Assembly: GCA_016208685.1 (NCBI GenBank)
Contig: JACQXM010000056.1
Span: forward strand, 1-46,742
DNA from: Planctomycetota bacterium
GTDB taxonomy: Bacteria; Planctomycetota; Phycisphaerae; UBA1845
Length of the DNA stretch: 46,742 nt
Direction of reading: 5' to 3'
Both the position numbers and the translations under genes were made by a program. This document shows, piece after piece, positions 1 through 8,814 of this stretch. A model generated the notes under the pieces. That model saw nothing but the letters and a program-made list of their open reading frames with translations, was not told where the DNA came from and did no database searches. Every line of letters starts with the position of its first letter. Position 1 is the stretch's first letter.

Positions 1-1
1 G

Positions 2-130
2 CCCCTCCGATACCAAACCGCACGGTGGGATTTCAAGAGGGTAGGTCTGCACTACAACGGTTTCGCCACCGCGATCCGCCTGCCCACCCCCGCCAACGCC
101 GATTCCGCGGCGAAAACGGTCGAGAAATGA
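2..130 (+). CDS. C-terminal end of an unidentified protein (start outside window)
   Basis: An open frame enters from the left edge and stops with TGA at 128-130, giving 42 residues. The peptide contains a stretch reading RWDFKRVGLHYNGFATAIRL, which has ordinary protein composition and codon use. It converges on the amidase gene, leaving only about 20 bases between the two stop codons. I do not recognise the family. With only the tail visible no function can be offered, and the frame could still be a chance reading. Confidence 0.45.
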   Translation, partial: PLRYQTARWDFKRVGLHYNGFATAIRLPTPANADSAAKTVEK

Positions 131-150
131 ACGCAAGTGCGAAAGTTGGG

Positions 151-822
151 CTAGCGATACGCCGCCGCCGTAGCCGGGCCGGCCACGGCGCTGCGCACGG
201 CGCGGATGGGGAAGTTCTTTCCGGGGCAGAGAGTTCCGTGCTTGACGGACCCGTGGGTGGTCACGCGGTCCGGCGAGATTCGGCAGGAGGAGCAGAGAAA
301 CCGCACCAGTTGTTGCAAGGAGGCGAGCTGCCGCGGCGTCGGTCGGCTTTTCGTAAAGTCGCCGACCAGGCAGATCCCGACGCCGTGTTCGTTGTAGTAA
401 TTGCTCGGGGTCTTGCAATGCGCGCCGTGCTTCTGCTTATGCCAGCGTGGCCCCACCTCGATAGCGCCGTCGGGTGATCCGGTCCCGTTGCCGATGACGA
501 AGTGGTAACCCAGTTCATCCCACCCTTTGCCCCGATGGAACCGATCGAAGGCCCGAGCGCTGCCGGTGGGCGTAGCGCTGTGGTGGATCACGACCGTTGT
601 CCACCGCGGGCTGATCGCCCGACCCGCGGGGTACCACGTGGCGCCGGAGTACTGTGGCGCGGGCTCCGCTTGCCGGGGAGGCGGAGGCGCGGGAGGGGGA
701 TAGGCGGGTCGGGCGTCACGAACCACGGGCGGGCGAGCGGCAGGTGCGGGCTTGTGCGTTACGCACCCGGGAACCACCAGGATGAGTACCACGATCCCGA
801 GGAGCAGACGACGCATCAGCAA
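151..822 (-). CDS. PGRP/amidase_2-type N-acetylmuramoyl-L-alanine amidase, lipoprotein
   Basis: Predicted zinc amidase of 223 residues that would cleave the bond between MurNAc and the stem peptide of peptidoglycan. The first 20 residues are a hydrophobic signal ending in a lipobox (VVPGC), so it should be lipid-anchored in the envelope. A Pro/Ala-rich linker follows to about residue 65. The catalytic domain begins at TTVVIHHSATPTG, where the first zinc-ligand histidine lies, continues through GYHFVIGNG, and ends with THGSVKHGTLCPGKNF, holding the second histidine and the cysteine ligand typical of PGRP-like amidases. It stands alone, convergent with the preceding gene. Family assignment is secure; whether it acts in cell-wall recycling, growth or defence is not visible. 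Confidence 0.88.
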   Translation of the reverse strand: MLMRRLLLGIVVLILVVPGCVTHKPAPAARPPVVRDARPAYPPPAPPPPRQAEPAPQYSGATWYPAGRAISPRWTTVVIHHSATPTGSARAFDRFHRGKGWDELGYHFVIGNGTGSPDGAIEVGPRWHKQKHGAHCKTPSNYYNEHGVGICLVGDFTKSRPTPRQLASLQQLVRFLCSSCRISPDRVTTHGSVKHGTLCPGKNFPIRAVRSAVAGPATAAAYR

Positions 823-1035
823 CCTCCTGTCACGTTCCGGCTAATCGGTCCACCGAAGCGAAAACCCCTCAGGCGATGCAAACTCATCTGTCGGCGCCTA
901 AACCCACGTACGGCGACGGTAACGACCAGGGAGAAGACCCGCGACCGAACGCCGGCAGGAGCGCCATCACCGATGTGCCAAAGTTATCGGCCAGACGCCC
1001 CCTCCACGTCAAGCGAAACCTGCGCCGATGCTCAA

Positions 1036-1102
1036 GGCAACCGGCGCGATTCCCGCATGCGCCTGCCGACGGAACGCCGTCGGCGGCGCGGGACGGGTTG
1101 CC
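1036..1102. other. Long inverted repeat in the 823-1314 spacer
   Basis: The 490-base gap between the amidase start and the FlgM-like gene holds no convincing gene. It contains a nested hairpin: outer arms GGCAACC (1036-1042) and GGTTGCC (1096-1102), inner arms CCGACGG (1066-1072) and CCGTCGG (1077-1083) around a four-base loop AACG. No T-run follows, so it does not look like a simple terminator. It could be a structured leader element upstream of the gene at 1315. No known riboswitch consensus was recognised. Confidence 0.4.
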
Positions 1103-1314
1103 TCTCCGAGACGGCTCAAGGTGCCGGGCTCACCGGGAAGACCGACGATTCCCTCGACACTGTCGGCCACGCGGCCGGCGAAGGCTGTCCTGACGCATGC
1201 AGGGGCGATAACTCAACTCCGCGGGCGCAGGGCACGATGTACCCACACGACGGGGTCGCGCGCGGGCCGCCGCAGCGGCTCGGCACCGCCCCGGAAGCCA
1301 CAAGCGAGCCGAAC

Positions 1315-1548
1315 ATGCCATCCAAGCAGCGACCCACCGACGATCGCAGGCCGGAGCCCGACGGGATCGACCTTCCGTACTGGCTCCAGCTCGTCCGTGA
1401 CCTGCCGGACCTACGGTTGGCGAAGGTCACCGCCTCACGCCGCGCCCTGCGCGCCGGCCGATACGAAAGCGAACAGGTGCTTGAAGCCGCCATCGATCGC
1501 ATGGAGGCCGACCTGGGCGTGGTTTTCGCTGCCGATACCTGCCGGTAG
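1315..1548 (+). CDS. FlgM-like anti-sigma-28 family protein
   Basis: A 77-residue protein whose second half, from about residue 38, reads AKVTASRRALRAGRYESEQV and continues into a short amphipathic helix. This is the pattern of the C-terminal FlgM segment (a VA.IR..I..G.Y.vd...vA..ml-type motif) that binds the flagellar sigma factor FliA. FlgM proteins are usually 75-100 residues, so the length fits. The ATG at 1315 is chosen because the upstream extension of the frame has no family resemblance; no strong ribosome-binding site precedes it. No flagellar gene lies next to it in this window. The match is by motif only, and a different small helical protein is possible. Confidence 0.55.
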   Translation: MPSKQRPTDDRRPEPDGIDLPYWLQLVRDLPDLRLAKVTASRRALRAGRYESEQVLEAAIDRMEADLGVVFAADTCR

Positions 1549-1684
1549 CCCTGCCGCGGCGCGGCCCGGACGCCACCCGCCGGTCGTTGCTTTCCTGCCC
1601 GCCTGCCGTCGGCGATTGGTGGACCGCCGCTACGGCTCCGCACACCGAAACAGCCGGCCGGCACCCGCGGCTCCTTCCCGACGC

Positions 1685-2914
1685 TCAATCGGGCGTAATC
1701 ACCGTCTTTACCACGCCGCTCCTGCCCGTGTTCAGGGCACACGCCAGCGCGGCGCGGTAGTCGCGCAAAGCAAAGGCTGGACCCACGAGCGGCTCGAGCT
1801 TCGATTGCATGCGCTGCATGCATTCGATGGCGATGTCGAAGGTATCTCGCGCCCCCCCGGCGTGGACTTCGGTCCCGTAGGCATAGGCGGCGCGGACGGT
1901 GATCTCTTTGAACCACAGGGCCGTCCAGTCCACGCCGCGCGGCGCACCCGGCATGCCGACGAGCACGAACGTGCCGTGGCTTCGCGTGAAGTGGATGCCG
2001 TCGTCGATAGACTGTGAACTCCCCACGCAATCGAACACCGCGTCGGCGCCGCCGATGACCAGGGGCTTGCCGATTTCCGCCGGGTACACGTCGGCATCGA
2101 GCGCCTTGGCCCAGACGGCATAGCGGCCGGGGAGCGGACCGGAAGCGGGCAGCAGTTCGTCGGCACCCAGGGCCTGCGCCTGCCGTGCCTGGTGTTCGTG
2201 CCGCGGCACGGCAAGGACTCTGGCGGTACAGCCCAAGGCGCGGAGCGCCGCGATGGTGAGCAGCCCGATGGCACCGCAACCCAGCACCAGCACACGGTCC
2301 GTGGCGTCCGGCGAAACGCGCATCGCCGCGTGCAGGGCGCAGGCAAACGGTTCGATAAGCACCGCCGCCGTATCGCTGAGCTCCGGCGGCACGCGATACA
2401 CCTGCGAACGATGCGCCACCAGCGAAGAGCTGAAGCCGCCTCCGGTATCGCGGCAGTACCCCGTCTGGATGCCCGGGGCGATGATCCCGCGTGCCACGTT
2501 ACGGCACACGGCATCCTGTCCTCCGGCGCAGGCGGGGCAGGGCGGCGTGATCGCCCGCACTTTGCAGCCCAGGGCCGGGTGCAGCACCACGCGCTCGCCC
2601 AAGCGCAGGTCGCCGGCCTCGTTCCCCACCTCGGAGATCGTCCCCACTACTTCGTGCCCCAGCACGAAGGGCATGGAGGTCACGGGCGCCAGGTAGGGCG
2701 TGCCCTTGGCACAGATGGTCGCCAGGTCCGACCCGCAGATGCCCGTGAGACGCGGCGTAATGCGCACCCATTGCGCGTTGGGGAGCCGCGGCGGGGGGAC
2801 CTCGCGCAGCGCCAGGGGTGACAGACGTCCGGCGACGGCGCGGCCCAGACGCGTTCCCAGCAGCTTGAGCAGCGCGTAGCGCGGAAGGCTGCGACGGAAT
2901 TGCAGCGCTAGCAA
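1685..2914 (-). CDS. Zinc-dependent alcohol dehydrogenase (MDR family), last gene of lipid cluster
   Basis: Medium-chain dehydrogenase/reductase of 409 residues. Visible parts are the catalytic zinc region GICGSDLATICAKG and LGHEVVG, a cysteine-rich structural-zinc loop (CPACAGGQDAVC), and the Rossmann motif VLVLGCGAIGLLTIAAL. The frame stays open far upstream, but that part is the shadow of the phosphatase gene. The real start is probably TTG at 2914, preceded by GGAGGG nine bases upstream and overlapping the phosphatase stop (2908-2910), which suggests translational coupling. As the last gene behind an acyl-reductase/ligase protein it is a candidate for interconverting fatty aldehyde and alcohol or for a later step in alkyl-lipid synthesis. 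That role is inferred from context only. Confidence 0.85.
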   Translation of the reverse strand: MLALQFRRSLPRYALLKLLGTRLGRAVAGRLSPLALREVPPPRLPNAQWVRITPRLTGICGSDLATICAKGTPYLAPVTSMPFVLGHEVVGTISEVGNEAGDLRLGERVVLHPALGCKVRAITPPCPACAGGQDAVCRNVARGIIAPGIQTGYCRDTGGGFSSSLVAHRSQVYRVPPELSDTAAVLIEPFACALHAAMRVSPDATDRVLVLGCGAIGLLTIAALRALGCTARVLAVPRHEHQARQAQALGADELLPASGPLPGRYAVWAKALDADVYPAEIGKPLVIGGADAVFDCVGSSQSIDDGIHFTRSHGTFVLVGMPGAPRGVDWTALWFKEITVRAAYAYGTEVHAGGARDTFDIAIECMQRMQSKLEPLVGPAFALRDYRAALACALNTGRSGVVKTVITPD

Positions 2915-3663
2915 CGCCCGTTGCCCTCCGCGCTGCGGCGGCGCCAGAGACGCACCGGCCAGCCGCGCTGCCGCGCGATCGCCGCCAGCCGCCGATCCGG
3001 GTTCACCACCTGCGGCCGGCCCACGGCCTCCAGCATCGCCAGGTCCGCGACGCTGTCCCCATACGCGTACGACGACGCCAGGTCGATGCCGTGGGACTGG
3101 GCGTATTCGCACACACGGCGGCCCTTCTCCTCCGCCGCGATGGGGGGGCCGGCGAGCAGACCTGTGAAACGTCCGTCGGCCTCCACCAGCCGCGCCGCCA
3201 GCACGTCCCGGGCGCGAAGCTGCTCCGCGAGCGGCTGCATGATGAAATCCACCGAACCGGTCACCAGCACGACGTCCCGCCCGGCCGCCTGGTGCTCGCG
3301 GACGCACGTCAGCGCCTCGGGAAAACAACGCGGCGCGATGACATCCCGATGGCAGTCGGCGACCAGCGCGCGAATCTCGCGAACCGGAAGGTGGCGATAG
3401 TCGCGGTAGAAGACGATGTTGAGCCGATGGCGGTCGACTCGATCCAGAAGCAGGTAATAGCCGCACTTGGCAAAGTAGGCGGCGTTCCAGAGCGGGCCCA
3501 GCCAACGCTGCATAATGCGGCGGCGAAAGTAGATGTAGTAGTGCACGATGGTGGTCTTGGCGATGGTGCCGTCCACGTCGAAAAACGCCGCGCTTCGCGC
3601 GGCGCGCGCGGCACCGGTCTTCGCCGCCGGTGCCGGGACGCTTCTGGAAGGGCTGCCGGTCAT
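2908..3663 (-). CDS. HAD-superfamily IB phosphatase
   Basis: Predicted 251-residue phosphatase of the phosphoserine-phosphatase-like IB subfamily. Motif I is FFDVDGTIAKTT (nucleophile and acid/base Asp), motif II is VVLVTGS, the conserved Lys lies in AAEEKGRR, and motif III is YAYGDSVADLAMLE. The helical cap between motifs I and II is rich in Arg and Tyr. Its ATG (3663-3661) overlaps the stop of the upstream multidomain gene as ATGA, so the two are surely co-translated. A phosphatase directly behind an acyltransferase/reductase protein suggests dephosphorylation of a lipid phosphate intermediate. Similar IB phosphatases occur beside elbD-type genes, as I recall, but the substrate is not shown by sequence. 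Confidence 0.85.
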   Translation of the reverse strand: MTGSPSRSVPAPAAKTGAARAARSAAFFDVDGTIAKTTIVHYYIYFRRRIMQRWLGPLWNAAYFAKCGYYLLLDRVDRHRLNIVFYRDYRHLPVREIRALVADCHRDVIAPRCFPEALTCVREHQAAGRDVVLVTGSVDFIMQPLAEQLRARDVLAARLVEADGRFTGLLAGPPIAAEEKGRRVCEYAQSHGIDLASSYAYGDSVADLAMLEAVGRPQVVNPDRRLAAIARQRGWPVRLWRRRSAEGNGRC

Positions 3664-6600
3664 ACCCCGCAAGACTCCGCCCGCAAAGCGATCACGGCCG
3701 CTTCCACCTGCTCCGTCAGGGCACGGAACGCCGGGTAGGGGTCGGCGGAATCGTCCAGAACCGGCGGGTGGATGGGCGGGCCGAACGCTACGCTTGCGGC
3801 TCCCGGGCGTACCAGCCGGTTGCCCTTGGGAAGCAACTGGTAAGTGCGGTCGATGTACACGGGGACGATGGGCACCTGCCACTGCATCGCCAGGACGGCC
3901 ACGCCGATCTTGAACGGCTGCATCTGTCCGGTAACCGAGCGTGTGCCCTCGGGGAACAACAACAGCCCGTCGCCGCGGCGCAGCGCCTCGCCGCAGCGTC
4001 GCAATCCGCGCACGCCGTCGGAGCGGCGGTCGAACGCGATGGTATCGAGCACCTTGCCGAAAAAGAACCGTTTGAGCGCGGTGTTGAAGAAGTAGTCCTC
4101 GGCGCCCGCCACCCAGACCCGCCGCAGCCCCCCGACGGCGGTGACCACGGAGGGGAAGTCCAGGTGCGAGCTGTGGTTGGGCGCCAAAATGAAAGCCCCT
4201 TCCACCGGAAGGTGCTCCCGTCCGCGCACGCCGACGCGAACGTAGGTATTCATGAAGGCCCCGATGCCTCCGCGAACCAGCCAGCGAACGGGCCGCAGGG
4301 GGACAGGCAGACTCCCGTTGGTGGCCGGGGCCGCCGGCTCGACCGCAAGCCGCCGCTGCCATGAGGCTGATACCCGAGGTGCGGCTCCCTTGGGCTGTCG
4401 CGGTCCGACGAGGTGCAGCAGGTCGCCGACGCGCGCCACCTTGGCGGCCCGTTCCTCGTCGATACGCATGTCGAAGCGCGACTCGACGGCCCCCAGCACG
4501 TCCATTTTCCCGATGCTGTCGATGCCCAGGTCCAACAACAGGTGCATGTGAGCATGCAGCCGGCCGTCATGGCGCTTGGACTGGCGGGCAAGAATCTCGC
4601 AAACGGCGGCGAAGGCGGCCGGGTTCTCCACGGCCGCAGCCTCGGCGCTGCGTGCCTCGGCGCTCGGTTCCGCCTCCGCGACGGCAGGCGCGCCGGCGGA
4701 CCCCTCCTCGCGCGACACGCGGTCACGGATAACGCTGCGCTTGGCCTTCAAGGTGGAGGTCTTGGGCAGTTCCTGCTCCCAGAAATGCAGCACGGCGATG
4801 CGCTGGTGCGTGGGCAGCGATTCGGAAATGGACTCGGCGGCCAGGCGTATTTCGCGCTCCATCGAGGAGCGGTCCAGTTCCGGATTGGTGCCGCGATCGA
4901 GCACCACGACGGCATGCACCACGTCGCCGAGCCCGTCGGCGGCGGGCATCCCGAAAACGCAGATCTCTTTAACGTAAGGCAGGTCGCGATAGCGCGCCTC
5001 CACCTCGTCGGGGTACACGTTGCGCCCGGCCCCGGTAATGATGAGGTCCTTGGAGCGTCCCGTTAGGTGCAGGTAGCCGGCCTCGTCTATCCGGCCCAGG
5101 TCGCCGGTGCGCAGCCAGCCCTCATGGAGAATCTCCGCCGTGGCTTCCGGGTTGTTCAGGTACCCCGACATCACGTTGGGACCCCGCACCCACACCTCGC
5201 CGATACCTTCCAGGTTCTGATTGCGGATCTCGATCTCCACGTTGGGCAGGACCGGTCCGACGCTCCCGGAGCGCGCCGCGCCGGGCGGGTTCACGGAGAG
5301 CACCGGGGCGGTCTCCGTCAGGCCGTAGCCCTCATACACCGGGAATCCCAGCCGCGTGAAGGCCTCGAACAGCTCCGGGTCCAGCCGCGAACCGCCGCAG
5401 ACCAGCATGCGCAGATGTCCGCCGAAGGCGCGGTGCACCGGCCCGAACAGGGTACGGGCGAAGCGGCGCCCGGTCAGCGACGACATCCAACCGGCGAGGC
5501 GGAACACCCCGCGTTTGAGGACGCCGCGCGCGGCAACCTGCTGCACGATGGCATCGTGGAACATGCGGACCAGGCGCGGCACAACCAGCATCACGGTCGT
5601 GCCGGTAGCCTGCATCGCGGCGCGGATGTCCGGACCCTTCAACTGTTCCACATAGGTAATCGTCGCGCCGCACGCCAACGGCACGAGAAAGCCACCCGTG
5701 AACTCGAAGGCGTGATACATGGGGAGCACGGAGAGAAACTCGTCCTCCGGGTCGATGGGATGCACCTGCACCAGGGCGGCGGCGTTGGCGATGAAATTCT
5801 GATGCGACAGTTGCACCGCCTTCGGTGCTACCGTCGTCCCCGAAGTAAACAGGATGGACGCCACCTGCGAGCCCGGTACCGGCGCCGGTTCCGACGCCGG
5901 ATCGCGCGACGCCCCCGGCGGCGGCACGAAGGGCTGCGTCATCACTGCCAGCCCTTCCGCCCTGCCGTTGTGGGCCTTCTTGAGTCCCTCGGCGGTCGTG
6001 GTTCCGGCGCAAAGCAGTTTCGCTCCCGCGAACTGCGCCGCCTGCCACGCTTCTTCCGGTGGAAGCTGAGGGTCAAGGGGCACGGCCGTCAGACCGGCGC
6101 GCATCGCTGCCAGGTACGTCAGCCCCCACTCCGGACCGTTTTCGCCGCAGATGACCACTCGATCGCCGGGCACCAGACCGCGCTCCTCGAAGCGGCGGAC
6201 GATGGTGCCGGTGGCGCGCAGGGCCTCGTCATATGTGTAGCGGGTCCAACGGGCGTTCCGCCGAATCTGCAGGGCGGGCTTCTCGGGAAAGCGCTGCGCG
6301 GATCGACGGAAAACCTCGAACAGGGACTCGCCCTGTAGCGCCTCGCGGGCCGCGGGCGCTTCCGTCTGACCCAGTCCGGCCACGGCACGGATGCGGCGCG
6401 AGGGCTCATACCCCGTCCCCAGAACGAAGGCCCGAACGCCCGGCACGTGGCGATTGACGAGGTAGTCGTCCCAGTCGATCCGCCGTACGTCGAAGGGAAA
6501 CTCCACGCGGTCGCCCTCGTGCAGCGACTCGGCCACGGCGCACAGCCCGTCGTCGACGAAACGGCAGTCGAGGTGTGTGTATGGAGCGTAGATCTTGGCG

Positions 6601-7940
6601 AAGTAGACAAGCTGCTCGATGTGTCGAATGGTCCCCGCCAGACGGCGCACCTGCCGGCGCGTGCCGGGGAGGCGTTCCAGCATCGCGCGCAGGAGTTGCA
6701 CACGGCGGCCGCGGCGCTGCCACTGCCGCAGGAACGCCGGCGCGTCGACCAGCCGCAGCGCCACGGGGTGGATCGGCCGACCCTCGTCTCCGTTCATGGG
6801 ACGCTTATGGAACGCGCGGCGCAGCGAGTGGACCAGTTCGCTGAGCATCAGCGGGTGCCGCTCGCTCGAGGCGCACTGGTAGAGCCCCACGCTGCCGCGA
6901 TGCCCCTCCGTCACCGGGAGCGTGGCGATGATGGCGTTGGCCACGAAGTCCACGGGGATGAGGTCCAGTGCGATGTGCGGCCGGGCGGGAAAGTCACGCA
7001 GTTTGCCCCGCCCGTAAGCGACGATGAGCGGGTCGGCCATGCGCAACCCGTCGATCCATCCCGGCGTGGGTTCCTCGAAGCTGCTTTCTATGATGGCGGG
7101 ACGGAAGATAGCCAAGGGCACCTCCCCGTGGTCGCGCACCAGAAGCTGTTCCGCGATCCACTTGGTGAAGGTGTAGGTGTCGTTCCATCCGTAGAACCGG
7201 GCGCGCTCCATGCCGGCATCGATGAGCTTCTGGCGACAAAGCTCCGTATCCGCGCCAAACTGATGCCGCAGCCGGGCGGCCTCCTCCTGAAGCGACTCCA
7301 CCAGATGGTCAAGGTCGTAGCCCCCCGTGCGTTTGTCGCGCGGGAGCTTCTCCCGCGCCATCTCCGGGGCACTGAAGTCCTCCATAATGGTGCCGCTTCG
7401 CGCGCCGCACACGTAACAGGTGGACACATGCAGGAAGGGCACGTTGCCGCAATCGCGGGCGAATCCGAGAAGACGCGTCGGGCCCAGGGTGTTGAGGTCC
7501 ACCGCCAGGTCGAGCCGCTCGTCGAAGGTCACGGTGGCGGCGCTGTTGACCACCACCTGAATGCGCCGAGCCAGTTCGCGGTAGGCGGCCGGATCGAGCC
7601 CAAACCGCTCCTTGGTCAGATCGCCGGGGACGACGTGTATCTTCTCGGCGCACAATGCGGCGAAACGGTCGCCCAGTCCGGCGCGCAGGCGGTCGTACAC
7701 GCGCGATCCAAGAACATCGCGAACCACGCGCTGCTCCGGCTGGGCGCCGCCACTTCGCGGGCGCACCAGCAGGTGGATACCCCCGAGGGTCGGAACGCTG
7801 CGCAGCAGCTTCTCCACCAGCGCCTTGGCAAGAAAGCCCGTGGAACCGGTCACCAGCAGGTGGCGCCCGGCGAGCCGATCACAGATCCGACCCGGCGTAC
7901 TGGCACTCGGAGCGGTCATAGCGGGCGACCCTGATTCCAT
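3660..7940 (-). CDS. elbD: Four-module fatty acyl reductase / AMP-ligase / ACP / acyltransferase, ElbD-like
   Basis: A 1426-residue fusion. Module 1 (about 25-520) is a fatty-acyl reductase/thioester-reductase Rossmann domain: GSTGFLAK at 32-39 and the active-site YxxxK in DTYTFTKW. Module 2 (about 540-1080) is an AMP-forming acyl ligase with YGLTETAP, GWLRTGDLG, GRSKDLIITGAGRNVYP and a C-terminal catalytic-Lys region LPKTSTLKAKR. Module 3 is an acyl-carrier domain with attachment serine in DLGIDSIGKMD. Module 4 is a PlsC acyltransferase with NHSSHLD and LFPEGTRS. This order matches ElbD of Myxococcus ether-lipid synthesis as I recall it. The expected job is to load a fatty acid, reduce it to alcohol or aldehyde, and acylate a glycerolipid. 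An internal ATG at 7919 could be the start instead. The symbol is by domain architecture, not by a sequence search. Confidence 0.78.
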   Translation of the reverse strand: MESGSPAMTAPSASTPGRICDRLAGRHLLVTGSTGFLAKALVEKLLRSVPTLGGIHLLVRPRSGGAQPEQRVVRDVLGSRVYDRLRAGLGDRFAALCAEKIHVVPGDLTKERFGLDPAAYRELARRIQVVVNSAATVTFDERLDLAVDLNTLGPTRLLGFARDCGNVPFLHVSTCYVCGARSGTIMEDFSAPEMAREKLPRDKRTGGYDLDHLVESLQEEAARLRHQFGADTELCRQKLIDAGMERARFYGWNDTYTFTKWIAEQLLVRDHGEVPLAIFRPAIIESSFEEPTPGWIDGLRMADPLIVAYGRGKLRDFPARPHIALDLIPVDFVANAIIATLPVTEGHRGSVGLYQCASSERHPLMLSELVHSLRRAFHKRPMNGDEGRPIHPVALRLVDAPAFLRQWQRRGRRVQLLRAMLERLPGTRRQVRRLAGTIRHIEQLVYFAKIYAPYTHLDCRFVDDGLCAVAESLHEGDRVEFPFDVRRIDWDDYLVNRHVPGVRAFVLGTGYEPSRRIRAVAGLGQTEAPAAREALQGESLFEVFRRSAQRFPEKPALQIRRNARWTRYTYDEALRATGTIVRRFEERGLVPGDRVVICGENGPEWGLTYLAAMRAGLTAVPLDPQLPPEEAWQAAQFAGAKLLCAGTTTAEGLKKAHNGRAEGLAVMTQPFVPPPGASRDPASEPAPVPGSQVASILFTSGTTVAPKAVQLSHQNFIANAAALVQVHPIDPEDEFLSVLPMYHAFEFTGGFLVPLACGATITYVEQLKGPDIRAAMQATGTTVMLVVPRLVRMFHDAIVQQVAARGVLKRGVFRLAGWMSSLTGRRFARTLFGPVHRAFGGHLRMLVCGGSRLDPELFEAFTRLGFPVYEGYGLTETAPVLSVNPPGAARSGSVGPVLPNVEIEIRNQNLEGIGEVWVRGPNVMSGYLNNPEATAEILHEGWLRTGDLGRIDEAGYLHLTGRSKDLIITGAGRNVYPDEVEARYRDLPYVKEICVFGMPAADGLGDVVHAVVVLDRGTNPELDRSSMEREIRLAAESISESLPTHQRIAVLHFWEQELPKTSTLKAKRSVIRDRVSREEGSAGAPAVAEAEPSAEARSAEAAAVENPAAFAAVCEILARQSKRHDGRLHAHMHLLLDLGIDSIGKMDVLGAVESRFDMRIDEERAAKVARVGDLLHLVGPRQPKGAAPRVSASWQRRLAVEPAAPATNGSLPVPLRPVRWLVRGGIGAFMNTYVRVGVRGREHLPVEGAFILAPNHSSHLDFPSVVTAVGGLRRVWVAGAEDYFFNTALKRFFFGKVLDTIAFDRRSDGVRGLRRCGEALRRGDGLLLFPEGTRSVTGQMQPFKIGVAVLAMQWQVPIVPVYIDRTYQLLPKGNRLVRPGAASVAFGPPIHPPVLDDSADPYPAFRALTEQVEAAVIALRAESCGV

Positions 7941-8006
7941 TCCGTCGCGATTGTCGCCGTCCGCGGTGCGGTTGGAACGACTCGACGCGGCACCCAGGCT
8001 GATGGC

Positions 8007-8765
8007 TCATCCGGCGCTTGCGGTCGCCGGTCGACCTGCCGGCCGCTCCGCCGCACCCTCGCGCCCGGCGAGCCCTTCCGCGACCGCGGATTGAACCCGT
8101 TCTTCCAGTTCCGTGGCCGACATCGCCCGCACTTCGTCCGCCGGGATGGGCTGGGCGAATCGAATGCGCACCACCCCGGGACGGACGGCCAGCTCGCCGC
8201 GCCGCAGCACGCGGTATGCGCCGTCGATGGAAAACGGAACCACGTCGAGCCCCGCGCGGGCGCATATCTTCATCGCTCCGCGGCGGAAGGGCAACAACCG
8301 GCCGTCGGTGCTCCGCGTGCCCTCGGGAAACACCACCATGGAAACGGGCTGCGCTCCCAGACCGTCCAGCATCGCCGTAAGTTGCTCCGACGCCGCGCGC
8401 GGGTTCTTCCGGTCCACGGGAACGTACCCGAACCGCGCGATCTGCCAACCGAAAAACGGAATGCGGAAAAGCGAGTCCTTGGCCATGAAACGCACGTGAC
8501 CGTCCAGCGCCGCGATCATCAGCGGGATGTCCAGCGCGCTCTGGTGGTTCCCCACGTAGAAGCGCGGGATACGGGCGTGCTGCGACGGGCGGTTCTCGAT
8601 TCGCAGGCGTACGCCGGCCGCCGCCACGGTCGTCCGCGCCCAAAGGAACGAAACCAACGCCACCAGGCGCCGCGTCGGCCAAACGCAGTCCACCAGCAAA
8701 CACGGTCCGCCGAAAAGGAGCACGCCCAATGCGGAAACCAACAGCGTCAGAAGGGCTCGAACCAT
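8007..8765 (-). CDS. plsC: 1-acyl-sn-glycerol-3-phosphate acyltransferase (PlsC family)
   Basis: A 252-residue membrane acyltransferase. It has an N-terminal hydrophobic segment (residues 3-30), the catalytic HX4D motif in GNHQSALDIPLM, the acceptor-binding FPEGTRS, and a final block VVPFSIDGAYRVL. The length is normal for PlsC, which transfers a second acyl chain to lysophosphatidic acid. It lies about 65 bases upstream of the ElbD-like gene on the same strand and 49 bases after lptB, so all five genes can form one transcript. It may be the general enzyme or be dedicated to the ether-lipid branch; the window cannot tell which. No clear ribosome-binding site precedes the chosen ATG. Confidence 0.85.
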   Translation of the reverse strand: MVRALLTLLVSALGVLLFGGPCLLVDCVWPTRRLVALVSFLWARTTVAAAGVRLRIENRPSQHARIPRFYVGNHQSALDIPLMIAALDGHVRFMAKDSLFRIPFFGWQIARFGYVPVDRKNPRAASEQLTAMLDGLGAQPVSMVVFPEGTRSTDGRLLPFRRGAMKICARAGLDVVPFSIDGAYRVLRRGELAVRPGVVRIRFAQPIPADEVRAMSATELEERVQSAVAEGLAGREGAAERPAGRPATASAG

Positions 8766-8814
8766 GGATGGCGGCTAATTGCGTCGCCGACGACGCAGGT
8801 CGGGGCAGCGGGCG

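Noticed and set aside
25..477. Plus-strand frame of 150 residues over the amidase gene.
   Set aside because: It is antisense to a clear PGRP-type amidase and has low-complexity Arg/Gly composition.
2915..3505. Upstream extension of the alcohol dehydrogenase frame to 606 residues, and similar long shadows opposite the 1426-residue gene.
   Set aside because: The extra sequence is Arg/Gly/Ala-rich with no family resemblance and coincides with the phosphatase gene in another frame. GC-rich DNA makes such open frames common.
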